This document shows, one piece after another, positions 1-5,503 of a stretch of DNA of 8,641 nt. Every line of letters begins with the position of its first letter. Positions within the stretch are counted from its first letter, which is position 1. The stretch spans positions 1 to 8,641 of the forward strand of contig CADEGS010000117.1 of NCBI GenBank assembly GCA_902826945.1, written 5' to 3'. Made by a program: the position numbers and the translations under genes. Below the pieces are notes generated by a model. That model worked only from the letters and a program-made list of their open reading frames with translations. It had not been told where the DNA came from and searched no databases. The stretch comes from an uncultured bacterium. GTDB lineage: Bacteria > Planctomycetota > UBA1135 > GCA-002686595.

Positions 1-57
1 ACGCCGCCAGGGCGGAGCCAGACGGTGCTGGGGGCCGCGCAGGATTCTTTCTCAGGC

Positions 58-753
58 TCAGTACAGGATCCGCGCCGGGACGAGGTAGGGCACCGGCAGG
101 AGCCGCCGGATGTGCAGATCGATCCAGTTGCCGATCACGACCACCGGCTTGGGCGGCACGAAGACGATGTCGTCGGGCTGCAGCCAGATCTGCTCGGCCG
201 TGCCCCAGTACTCGAGGCTCGCGTCGACCTGGAAGGCGACGCGCTTCTTCTCCTTCGGGAACCAGCGCAGGAGCACGGTCTTGCCCAGGCGCCCCTGCCG
301 CCAGTCGGGCCCGCCCGACTGCGCCAGGGCCTCCACCAGCGAGAGCTCGCGCTCGCGGAAGGCGACCGGTCCGGGCGCGGGGACCTCGCCCAGCACGAGC
401 ACGCTGCGGCGCGCGAGGTCCGGCACGTCCACGGTCACGCCGGAGGCCTCCCTGAGCGTCTTCTGGTACGCCTCGAGCACGCTCGTCTCGACCTCGTCGA
501 TCGTCAGGCCCTCGACCGCGAGGCGGCCGACGAGCGGGAAGCTCGCCGTGCCGTCGGGGCGCACGCGCACGACCTCGTTCCACTGCGGGTTGCCGGTGAA
601 CTGCACCGCGATGCGGTCGCCCGCCTGGATCGTGAAGGGGTCGAGCGTGAGCGTCGCGTTGAGCGGCTCGACCATGTCGGGCAGCGGCGTCGCGGTCGCG
701 CAGGCGCCGAGCAGGCCGGCGGCCAGGGCCGGGAGGAGCGAGCGGAGGGACAT
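58..753 (-). CDS. Wza-type polysaccharide export outer-membrane lipoprotein (short form)
   Basis: Predicted 231-residue outer-membrane lipoprotein that would form or contribute to the exit channel for an exported polysaccharide. I chose the ATG at 753 because it places a lipoprotein signal directly at the N-terminus: a hydrophobic stretch (about residues 5-17) ending in the lipobox LGAC with Cys18. The open frame extends 56 codons further upstream, but that extension is Arg/Ala/Gly-rich, lies in the divergent promoter region and would bury the signal peptide. Residues about 38-112 match the polysaccharide export (Poly_export) domain, including GDRIAVQF (45-52), VRPDGTASFPLVG (64-76) and a leucine/threonine/glutamate helix after it. 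Residues about 115-200 form one SLBB-like module ending in LQPDDIVFVP (191-200), a typical closing motif. The C-terminal VVVIGNWIDLHIRRLLP (204-220) resembles the amphipathic helix that crosses the outer membrane in Wza. At 231 residues it is shorter than E. coli Wza (about 380), so it has fewer SLBB repeats. No clear Shine-Dalgarno sequence precedes the start. Its divergence from the glycan operon at 902 suggests co-regulation. Confidence 0.9.
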   Translation of the reverse strand: MSLRSLLPALAAGLLGACATATPLPDMVEPLNATLTLDPFTIQAGDRIAVQFTGNPQWNEVVRVRPDGTASFPLVGRLAVEGLTIDEVETSVLEAYQKTLREASGVTVDVPDLARRSVLVLGEVPAPGPVAFRERELSLVEALAQSGGPDWRQGRLGKTVLLRWFPKEKKRVAFQVDASLEYWGTAEQIWLQPDDIVFVPPKPVVVIGNWIDLHIRRLLPVPYLVPARILY

Positions 754-901
754 CGGGAACGTGCGCGGACCGGCGCAACGGTAGGTCCCCGGGCCCCCGC
801 GGGCAATCGGGTAGCATGCCCGGAGGCTCGGCGCGGCCCCGGCGGCGCCCGGCACCCCGGAGGCGCCGGATCGGCGCCGCCGCTCCGCGCCGGCCGAGCG
901 C
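754..901. promoter_or_regulatory. divergent intergenic region between export lipoprotein and glycan operon
   Basis: These 148 bases separate two divergently transcribed units and must hold the promoters for both. The A/T-containing TAGCATG at 812-818 stands out in otherwise almost pure G/C sequence and is listed separately. A 6-bp inverted repeat (GGCGCC at 862-867 and 873-878, 5-base loop) lies 23 bases before the TTG start at 902; it could be a leader hairpin or operator, but such repeats arise easily at this base composition. I could not identify a convincing -35 box on either strand or a clear -10 for the minus-strand gene. Confidence 0.5.
812..817 (+). promoter_or_regulatory. candidate -10 element TAGCAT for the glycan operon
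   Basis: TAGCAT matches the sigma-70 -10 consensus at TA and the final T. It lies 84 bases upstream of the TTG start at 902. The same seven bases TAGCATG recur at 7876-7882, in front of the next plus-strand gene, and I saw no other copy in the window. No matching -35 is evident about 17 bases upstream (the sequence there is G/C only). The motif could instead be an activator or repressor site; its GCATGC core (814-819) is palindromic. Confidence 0.35.
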
Positions 902-2365
902 TTGCAGACGATCCTCGCCACCCTCGCGCAGCAGCCGTTCTACGCGCGCGCGTACTACGACACGACGAACCTGCACCCGCTGGGGGCCCTGATCGTCAGC
1001 GCGTGCGGGGCGCTCGTGCTCGCGCTCCCGCGCCGCAGCGCGCTCCTGCCGTTCCTCGTGCTGGTGTGCTTCGTGTCGAGCGCGCAGCGCGTCGCCGTGG
1101 CCGGGCTCGACTTCAACCTGCTGCGCATCCTGGTCGTGTGCGGCCTCGTGCGGCAGGTCGCCAGGGGCGAGCTGGCCGCCGTGCGCTGGAAGGCGCTCGA
1201 CCGCGTCGTGCTCGCCTGGGCGCTGGTCGGCGCGCTGGCCTTCGTCGCCCTGCGCGGCGGCGAGCGCTCGGCCGTGATCTTCCAGTGCGGCCGGCTGTTC
1301 GAGGCGCTCGGGCTCTTCGCCGTGATCCGCGGCTTCCTGCGCGGGTGGGAGGACGTCGAGCGCCTGGCGGCGCAGTTCGCCGCGCTGTGCGTCCCGATCG
1401 CGCTCTTCTTCCTGATCGAGCGCGCGACCGGCCGCAACCCCTTCGCCCTGTTCGGCGGCGTGCCCCCGATCACGGCCGTGCGCGAGGGACGCCTGCGCTG
1501 CAACGGCGCCTTCGCGCACCCGATCCTGGCCGGCTGCTTCTTCGCCGCGCTGGCCGGGCTGGCCGGCTCGCGCATCTGGTCGCGCGAGGGACGGGGTCTC
1601 GGGATCGCGGGGCTGGCCGGCGCGCTGACCGTGGTGCTGACGAGCTCCTCGAGCACGCCCTGGGGCGCCGCGCTGGCCGGCCTGGCGGGCGCGTGCCTGT
1701 TCCCGCTGCGGCGCTCGATGCGCGCGATCCGCTGGGGCGCGCTCGGCGTGCTGCTCGCTCTGCACGCGGTGATGACGATGCCGGTGTGGCACCTCCTGGC
1801 GCGCATCGACCTGGTCGGGGGCTCGACCGGCTGGCACCGCTACAACCTGATCAACCAGTGCGTCGAGCGCTGGCGCGAGTGGGCGCTCCTGGGCGTGACG
1901 AGCACGGCGCACTGGGGCATCCAGCTCTTCGACATCACGAACCAGTACGTCTACGAGGCGGTCAACGGCGGCCTGGCGACGCTCGTCTTGTTCGATGCGA
2001 CGCTCGTGCTCGCCTTCGCCGCCGCCGGCCGCACCTGGCGCGCCGTCGAGCACGACCGCGGCCGGCTGGCGCTCGCCTGGGGGCTGGGCGTGTGCCTGTG
2101 GGTGCACGCCGTGAACTTCATCGGCGTCTCGTACTTCGGCCAGATGCAGTTCAGCTGGTACCTCGTGCTGGGCGCGATCGCGAGCCTGTCGGAGGCGGTC
2201 GCGCGCGGCGAGGGCGCGCGCGCAGGCCCGGCCGCGCGGCCGGCGCCGGCGGAGGGCCCGCTCCCCTCGCGCGGCGCGCCGCGGCCGCTGCCGCGCCGCC
2301 GGGCACCGAGCGCCGCGCTCGGCGCGCGCGCTCCCCGCTCGCCAGGGCCCCTGCGCGGCGGATGA
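902..2365 (+). CDS. O-antigen ligase / Wzy polymerase-like multi-pass membrane protein
   Basis: Predicted 487-residue integral inner-membrane protein of the O-antigen ligase/polymerase superfamily. Members join lipid-linked glycan repeat units to each other (Wzy) or to an acceptor (WaaL) on the periplasmic face. About 11-13 hydrophobic segments are visible, for example residues 27-43, 48-63, 102-118, 158-174, 203-222, 232-247, 277-296, 352-377, 388-410 and 416-430. Family-like motifs are REGRLRCNGAFAHPILAG (194-211), the segment TSSSSTPWGAA (247-257), and a loop at about 300-350 that ends with NQYVYEAVNGGL (347-358), resembling the N-x-Y/L...E-x-G-L signature after the large periplasmic loop. 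Ligase and polymerase cannot be told apart by eye. The start is a TTG: an in-frame TAG at 812 limits upstream extension, and later starts would cut into the first membrane segment. No good ribosome-binding site precedes it, so the exact start is uncertain. The last ~55 residues are a cytoplasmic-looking Arg/Pro/Ala/Gly-rich tail unusual for the family. It is the first gene of the operon, and its TGA overlaps the next ATG (ATGA at 2362-2365). Confidence 0.82.
   Translation: MQTILATLAQQPFYARAYYDTTNLHPLGALIVSACGALVLALPRRSALLPFLVLVCFVSSAQRVAVAGLDFNLLRILVVCGLVRQVARGELAAVRWKALDRVVLAWALVGALAFVALRGGERSAVIFQCGRLFEALGLFAVIRGFLRGWEDVERLAAQFAALCVPIALFFLIERATGRNPFALFGGVPPITAVREGRLRCNGAFAHPILAGCFFAALAGLAGSRIWSREGRGLGIAGLAGALTVVLTSSSSTPWGAALAGLAGACLFPLRRSMRAIRWGALGVLLALHAVMTMPVWHLLARIDLVGGSTGWHRYNLINQCVERWREWALLGVTSTAHWGIQLFDITNQYVYEAVNGGLATLVLFDATLVLAFAAAGRTWRAVEHDRGRLALAWGLGVCLWVHAVNFIGVSYFGQMQFSWYLVLGAIASLSEAVARGEGARAGPAARPAPAEGPLPSRGAPRPLPRRRAPSAALGARAPRSPGPLRGG
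2228..2322. repeat. cluster of three perfect GC inverted repeats inside the ligase gene tail
   Basis: Three perfect inverted repeats fall within 95 bases: a 16-base palindrome at 2228-2243 (CCGGCCGCGCGGCCGG), a 14-base palindrome at 2270-2283 (CGCGGCGCGCCGCG), and a hairpin with 7-bp stem and 3-base loop at 2306-2322 (CCGAGCG-CCG-CGCTCGG). All lie in the low-complexity 3' end of the ligase-like gene, just upstream of the GT2 start at 2362. No T-tract follows. Base composition alone makes some palindromes likely, so a role in mRNA folding or partial attenuation is only a possibility. Confidence 0.45.
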
Positions 2366-3318
2366 AGGACGCGCCGTTCGAGCTCAGCGTCCTGGTCGTC
2401 AGCTACGGGACGCGCGCGCTGACGCTCTCCTGCCTGCAGGCGCTCGAGCGCGCCGCGCAGGGCCTGGCGCTGGAGACGATCGTCGTCGACAACGCCTCGC
2501 CCGACGGCTCGGCCGACGCGATCGCCGCGCGCTTCCCGGGCGTGCGGCTCGAGCGCAGCGCCGAGAACCTGGGCTTCGCGCGCGCGACGAACCGCGCCGC
2601 GCGGCTGGCGCGCGGCGAGCGGCTGCTCCTGCTCAACCCCGACACCGAGGTGCGGCCGGGCGCGCTGGCGGCGGCGCTGGCCTTCGCGCGCGCGCACCCC
2701 GACGCGGGCGTCGTCGGCGGCCGCACGCTGTTCGCCGACGGCGCGCTGAACCGCGCCTCGTGCTGGGGCGCGCCCACGCTGTGGAGCCTCGCCTGCCACG
2801 CGACCGGGCTGGCTTCGCTCTGGCGCGGGAGCCGGCTGTTCGACCCGGAGTCGCTCGGCCGCTGGGCGCGCGACGACGCGCGCGCGGTGGACATCGTGTC
2901 GGGCTGCTTCCTCCTGATCCGGCGCGACCTGTGGCAGGAGCTCGGCGGCCTCGACGAGCGCTTCTTCGTGTACGGCGAGGACGCCGACCTGTGCCTGCGC
3001 GTGCGCGCCGCCGGCCGCACCTGCCGCATCGCGCCCGAGGCCGTGCTCGTGCACCACGGCGGCGCGTCGGAGCGCTCGCGCGCCGACAAGCTCGTGCGCC
3101 TCTTCCGCGCCAAGGCGCAGCTCCTCGCCAAGCACTGGACGCCGGCGCGCGCGCGCCTCGGCGCGCGCCTGCTCGGGCTGTGGGCGCTGAGCCGCGCGGC
3201 GCTGTTCGGCGCCCTCGCGCCGCTCTCGGCGCGCGCGCGCGAGCGCGCGACGACCTGGCGCTCGGTCTGGCGCCGGCGCGCCGAGTGGCTGGCGCAGGCG
3301 CGCCGCGGCTCGCCTTGA
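2362..3318 (+). CDS. GT2-family glycosyltransferase, rhamnosyltransferase-like (WbbL/RfbF type)
   Basis: Predicted 318-residue inverting glycosyltransferase with a GT-A fold, likely transferring a nucleotide-activated sugar (dTDP-rhamnose in the best-known relatives) onto a lipid-linked intermediate at the cytoplasmic membrane face. The N-terminal strand is SVLVVSYGTRALTLSCL (9-25). VVDNASPDGS (41-50) supplies the first nucleotide-binding Asp (D43). ENLGFARATNRA (68-79) is diagnostic of this subfamily. LLLLNPDTEV (88-97) is the DxD-equivalent region. VSGCFLLIRRDLWQELGGLDE (179-199) and FFVYGEDADLCLRVRAAG (201-218) carry the acidic ED motif typical of the likely catalytic region, followed by VHHGGAS (230-236). 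A moderately hydrophobic C-terminal stretch (about 266-289) could aid membrane association. The start is the ATG overlapping the ligase TGA (ATGA), giving the family's usual N-terminus. The gene probably relies on translational coupling, since no clear ribosome-binding site precedes it. Length is normal for the family. Donor and acceptor cannot be read from the sequence. Confidence 0.92.
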   Translation: MKDAPFELSVLVVSYGTRALTLSCLQALERAAQGLALETIVVDNASPDGSADAIAARFPGVRLERSAENLGFARATNRAARLARGERLLLLNPDTEVRPGALAAALAFARAHPDAGVVGGRTLFADGALNRASCWGAPTLWSLACHATGLASLWRGSRLFDPESLGRWARDDARAVDIVSGCFLLIRRDLWQELGGLDERFFVYGEDADLCLRVRAAGRTCRIAPEAVLVHHGGASERSRADKLVRLFRAKAQLLAKHWTPARARLGARLLGLWALSRAALFGALAPLSARARERATTWRSVWRRRAEWLAQARRGSP

Positions 3319-3337
3319 CGCGCCTCGCCGGGGCCCC

Positions 3338-3342
3338 GAGGA
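3338..3342 (+). promoter_or_regulatory. ribosome-binding site GAGGA for the Alg14-like gene
   Basis: GAGGA lies 9 bases upstream of the ATG at 3352 and is one of the few clear Shine-Dalgarno sequences in the operon. It supports 3352 over the ATG at 3342, which is in a different frame. This is also the only operon junction with a gap instead of a start/stop overlap, consistent with independent ribosome loading here. Confidence 0.6.
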
Positions 3343-3351
3343 TGGCGCGCC

Positions 3352-3813
3352 ATGGCCGCCGGGCGTCGCGTGGTGCTGGCCATCTCCTCGGGAGGCGGTC
3401 ACTGGGCGCAGCTCCGCCGCCTCTTGCCGGCGTTCGAGGGGCACGCGCTCGTGTGCGCCTGCGCGGACGAGGCCTGCCGCGCGGAGGCGCCCGCGGGCGC
3501 GGCCTTCCACGCCGTCGGCGACGCCAGCCGCTGGAGCAAGCTCGCCCTGCTGCGCGTGGCCCTGCGCGTCGCACGCCTGGTGTGGCGCGTGCGGCCCGAC
3601 GTGGTCGTGACGACGGGCGCGGCGCCGGGCTGGCTGGGGCTCGTCGCGGGCAAGCTCCTCGGCGCGCGCACGGTGTGGGTCGACAGCGTGGCGAACGCGG
3701 GCGAGCTCTCGCTCTCGGGCCGGCACGCGCGCCGCTTCGCCGACCTGTGGCTGACGCAGTGGCCGCACCTCGCGCGGCCCGGCGGACCGCGCTGCCTGGG
3801 CGGGGTCCTGTGA
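3352..3813 (+). CDS. Alg14-like subunit of a split glycosyltransferase (PssD/EpsE/Cps14F type)
   Basis: Predicted 153-residue partner subunit of a two-component GT28/GT-B glycosyltransferase. In characterised bacterial and eukaryotic pairs, the Alg14-like half supplies the N-terminal Rossmann half and membrane/acceptor contact, and the Alg13-like half binds the UDP-sugar. Visible signatures are VVLAISSGGGHWAQL (7-21) with the glycine-rich GGGH loop, RPDVVVTTGAAPG (81-93), KLLGARTVWVDSVAN (101-115) with D111, and DLWLTQWPHLA (131-141), which matches the 'QWP' region of PssD-type proteins. A basic/hydrophobic helix at 64-80 may provide peripheral membrane attachment; there is no obvious transmembrane segment. 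The length is typical for bacterial members (about 150 residues). Its TGA overlaps the GTG start of the next gene (GTGA at 3810-3813), as expected for obligate partners made in equal amounts. The transferred sugar is unknown; relatives transfer glucuronic acid, galactose or GlcNAc. Confidence 0.9.
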   Translation: MAAGRRVVLAISSGGGHWAQLRRLLPAFEGHALVCACADEACRAEAPAGAAFHAVGDASRWSKLALLRVALRVARLVWRVRPDVVVTTGAAPGWLGLVAGKLLGARTVWVDSVANAGELSLSGRHARRFADLWLTQWPHLARPGGPRCLGGVL

Positions 3814-4304
3814 TCCTCGTCACCGTCGGCGGGCAGCTGCCCTTCGACCGGCTCGTGCGCGCCGTCGATCTGTGGGCCGGCGCGCGCGGGCGCGGCGACG
3901 TCTTCGCGCAGACGGGCGCGGGCGCCTACCGCCCGCGGCACCTGGCGAGCGCGCCGCTCCTCGCGCCGGCGGAGCTCGCGACGCGCCTGGCCGCGGCGCG
4001 CGCGGTCGTGTCGCACGCGGGCATGGGCACGATCCTCGCCGCGCTCGAGGCCGGCAAGCCGGTCGTCGTGCTGCCGCGGCGCGCCGCGCTGCGCGAGCAG
4101 CGCAACGACCACCAGCTCGCGACCGCCGAGCGGCTGCGCGGCCGGCCCGGCGTGCACGTCGCGCTCGACGAGGAGGAGCTCGTGCGCCTGCTGGACGCGC
4201 TCGACGGGCTGGCCGCGCCCGACCCGCTCCCCGCGCGCGCCTCGCCCGAGCTGCTGGCGGCGCTGCGCGCCTTCGTCGAGGCCTCGCCCGCGCGCCAGCG
4301 ATGA
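3810..4304 (+). CDS. Alg13-like catalytic subunit of a split glycosyltransferase (PssE/EpsF/Cps14G type)
   Basis: Predicted 164-residue C-terminal half of a GT28-type glycosyltransferase, the donor-binding partner of the upstream Alg14-like protein. The start is GTG at 3810, because this gives the canonical N-terminus ILVTVGGQLPFDRLVRAVD immediately. Further family marks are VFAQTGAGAY (31-40), VVSHAGMGTILAALEAGKPVVVLPR (66-90) with the SHAGMGT nucleotide-sugar loop, and EQRNDHQLATAERL (96-109), which corresponds to the conserved 'N-x-HQ' segment that contacts the donor in MurG/Alg13 relatives. Most family members have GT(T/Q)-x-F after TVG; here the sequence is GGQLPF, a mild variant. Length is normal. 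The gene is overlapped at both ends (GTGA upstream, ATGA downstream at 4301-4304), so it is likely translated only through coupling. The pair presumably adds one specific sugar to the growing lipid-linked repeat unit at the cytoplasmic membrane. Confidence 0.9.
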   Translation: MILVTVGGQLPFDRLVRAVDLWAGARGRGDVFAQTGAGAYRPRHLASAPLLAPAELATRLAAARAVVSHAGMGTILAALEAGKPVVVLPRRAALREQRNDHQLATAERLRGRPGVHVALDEEELVRLLDALDGLAAPDPLPARASPELLAALRAFVEASPARQR

Positions 4305-5503
4305 GCCCCGCGCCGACGGACGCGGCGCCCGCGCGCGCCTTCGACGGCGTCGTCTGCTTCGGCGGCGTGGACTGGTGGTACCACAACCGCGGGCACTACG
4401 ACCTGCAGCTGATGCGCGAGCTCGCGCGCCGCGTGCCGGTCCTGTACGTGAACTCGCTCGCGATGCGCGTGCCGCGGCCGGGCGAGGGCGGGATGTTCGT
4501 GCGCCGCGTGCGGCGCAAGCTCGCGAGCCTCGCGCGCGGGCTGCGCCTGGTGCGCCCGGGCTTCGGCGTGCTCTCGCCGCTGGCGCTGCCCGGCCGGACC
4601 GGGACCAGCGTCTCGCGCGCCTTCGTGCCGCAGCAGGTGCGCCGCGCGGCGCTCGAGCTCGGCATCCGCCGCCCGCTCGTGTGGGTCGCCTGCCCGCCGG
4701 CCGCGCGCTTCGTCGGCGCGCTGCGCCCCGTCGGCCTGGTCTACCAGCGCACGGACCGCTTCGAGGCCTTCGCCGGCGTGGACCCCGCGTTCATCGGCGC
4801 CTGCCACGCCGAGCTCGCCGCGCGCGCCGACCTGGTCCTGTACTGCTCGCACGCGCTCCTGGACGAGGAGCGCGCGCGCACGCCGCACGCGCTCTACCTC
4901 GACCACGGGGTGGACTACGACGCCTTCGCGGCGGCCGGCGACCGCCGCGCCGAGCCGCCCGCGATCGCGGCGCTCCCCCGGCCGCGCGCCGGCTTCGTCG
5001 GCGGCATCGACGCGCACACGTTCGACCCCGCGCTCTTGCTCGCGGTCGCGCGCGCGCTGCCCGAGGTGCGCTTCGTGCTGGTCGGGGCCTCTTCGCTCCC
5101 CGCCGGCTGGTGCGACGCGCCCAACGTGCACCTCCTCGGCCAGCGCGCCTACGAGGACGTGCCCGACTGCATGGCGGCCTGCGACGTGCTCCTGATGCCC
5201 TGGAACCGGAGCGAGTGGATCCGCGCCTGCAACCCCGTGAAGCTCAAGGAGTACCTGGCCGTCGGCCGGCCGGTGGTCAGCACGCCCTTCGACGAGCTCG
5301 AGCGCTACCGCGGCCTGGTGCGCGTGGCCGACGGCGCGCCGGCGTTCGCGCGCGCCGTGCGCGAGGCGCTGGCGGGCCCGCACGACCCGGCGCCCGGGCG
5401 CGCGCGCGTGCGCGCGGAGACCTGGGAGGCGAAGGCCGGCGCGCTGCTCGAGGCGCTGGCCGCGCGGGGCCTCGCGCCCGCGGCCCCGCAGCGCCCTCAG
5501 TAG
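4301..5503 (+). CDS. GT4/GT1-type glycosyltransferase (TuaH-like)
   Basis: Predicted 400-residue retaining GT-B glycosyltransferase, probably cytosolic or peripheral, acting on the same lipid-linked glycan as its neighbours. Near the N-terminus, VVCFGGVDWWYHNRGHYDLQ (17-36) and VPVLYVNSLAMRVP (45-58) match a subgroup of exopolysaccharide transferases that begins with a 'D-W...R.H...MxExA..G..VLYV' pattern. The inter-domain and C-terminal Rossmann features are LYLDHGVDYDAF (198-209), GFVGGIDAHTFD (231-242), RFVLVGASS (257-265), LLGQRAYEDVPDCMAACDVL (278-297) and LMPWNRSEWIRACNPVKLKE (298-317), the last being part of the nucleotide-sugar-binding site (E317), followed by YLAVGRPVVSTPF (318-330). 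The ATG overlaps the upstream TGA (ATGA). As last gene of the operon it ends in TAG at 5501-5503, overlapping the convergent gene's stop by 7 bases. Donor and linkage are not readable from sequence. Confidence 0.9.
   Translation: MSPAPTDAAPARAFDGVVCFGGVDWWYHNRGHYDLQLMRELARRVPVLYVNSLAMRVPRPGEGGMFVRRVRRKLASLARGLRLVRPGFGVLSPLALPGRTGTSVSRAFVPQQVRRAALELGIRRPLVWVACPPAARFVGALRPVGLVYQRTDRFEAFAGVDPAFIGACHAELAARADLVLYCSHALLDEERARTPHALYLDHGVDYDAFAAAGDRRAEPPAIAALPRPRAGFVGGIDAHTFDPALLLAVARALPEVRFVLVGASSLPAGWCDAPNVHLLGQRAYEDVPDCMAACDVLLMPWNRSEWIRACNPVKLKEYLAVGRPVVSTPFDELERYRGLVRVADGAPAFARAVREALAGPHDPAPGRARVRAETWEAKAGALLEALAARGLAPAAPQRPQ
5464..5489 (-). terminator. candidate hairpin terminator for the secreted-protein gene
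   Basis: GCGGGGCC (5464-5471) and GGCCCCGC (5482-5489) form a perfect 8-bp all-G/C stem with a 10-base loop. On the minus strand it begins 7 bases after the TGA of the secreted repeat protein (stop at 5497-5499), where an intrinsic terminator would be expected. On the plus strand it sits inside the last codons of the GT4-type gene. There is no T-tract, so it may act only as a pause or 3'-end stabiliser, or be a composition artefact. Confidence 0.35.

Noticed and set aside
1..57. Possible terminator or next gene start downstream of the export lipoprotein
   Set aside because: Only a very short stem with a 2-base loop (4-8 with 11-15) is present, and no ATG or GTG with a ribosome-binding site is seen on the minus strand, so nothing can be supported.
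754..921. N-terminal extension of the export lipoprotein to an upstream in-frame ATG
   Set aside because: The extra 56 residues are Arg-rich and would place the lipoprotein signal internally; they also occupy the divergent promoter region.
816..990. Short plus-strand frame starting at the ATG within TAGCATG
   Set aside because: About 58 Arg/Pro/Ser-rich codons, out of frame with and overlapping the ligase start, with no ribosome-binding site; composition-driven.
25..2361. The long plus-strand open frame upstream of, and in frame with, the GT2 gene (a 1097-codon frame in total)
   Set aside because: Only the part from 2362 resembles a protein family. The rest overlaps the export lipoprotein antisense and the ligase out of frame, and reads as Arg/Ala/Gly-rich noise.
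1951..3768. A 605-codon minus-strand open frame opposite the ligase, GT2 and Alg14-like genes
   Set aside because: Purely antisense, Arg/Ala/Glu-rich and without recognisable domains, while the plus strand carries clear family motifs throughout.
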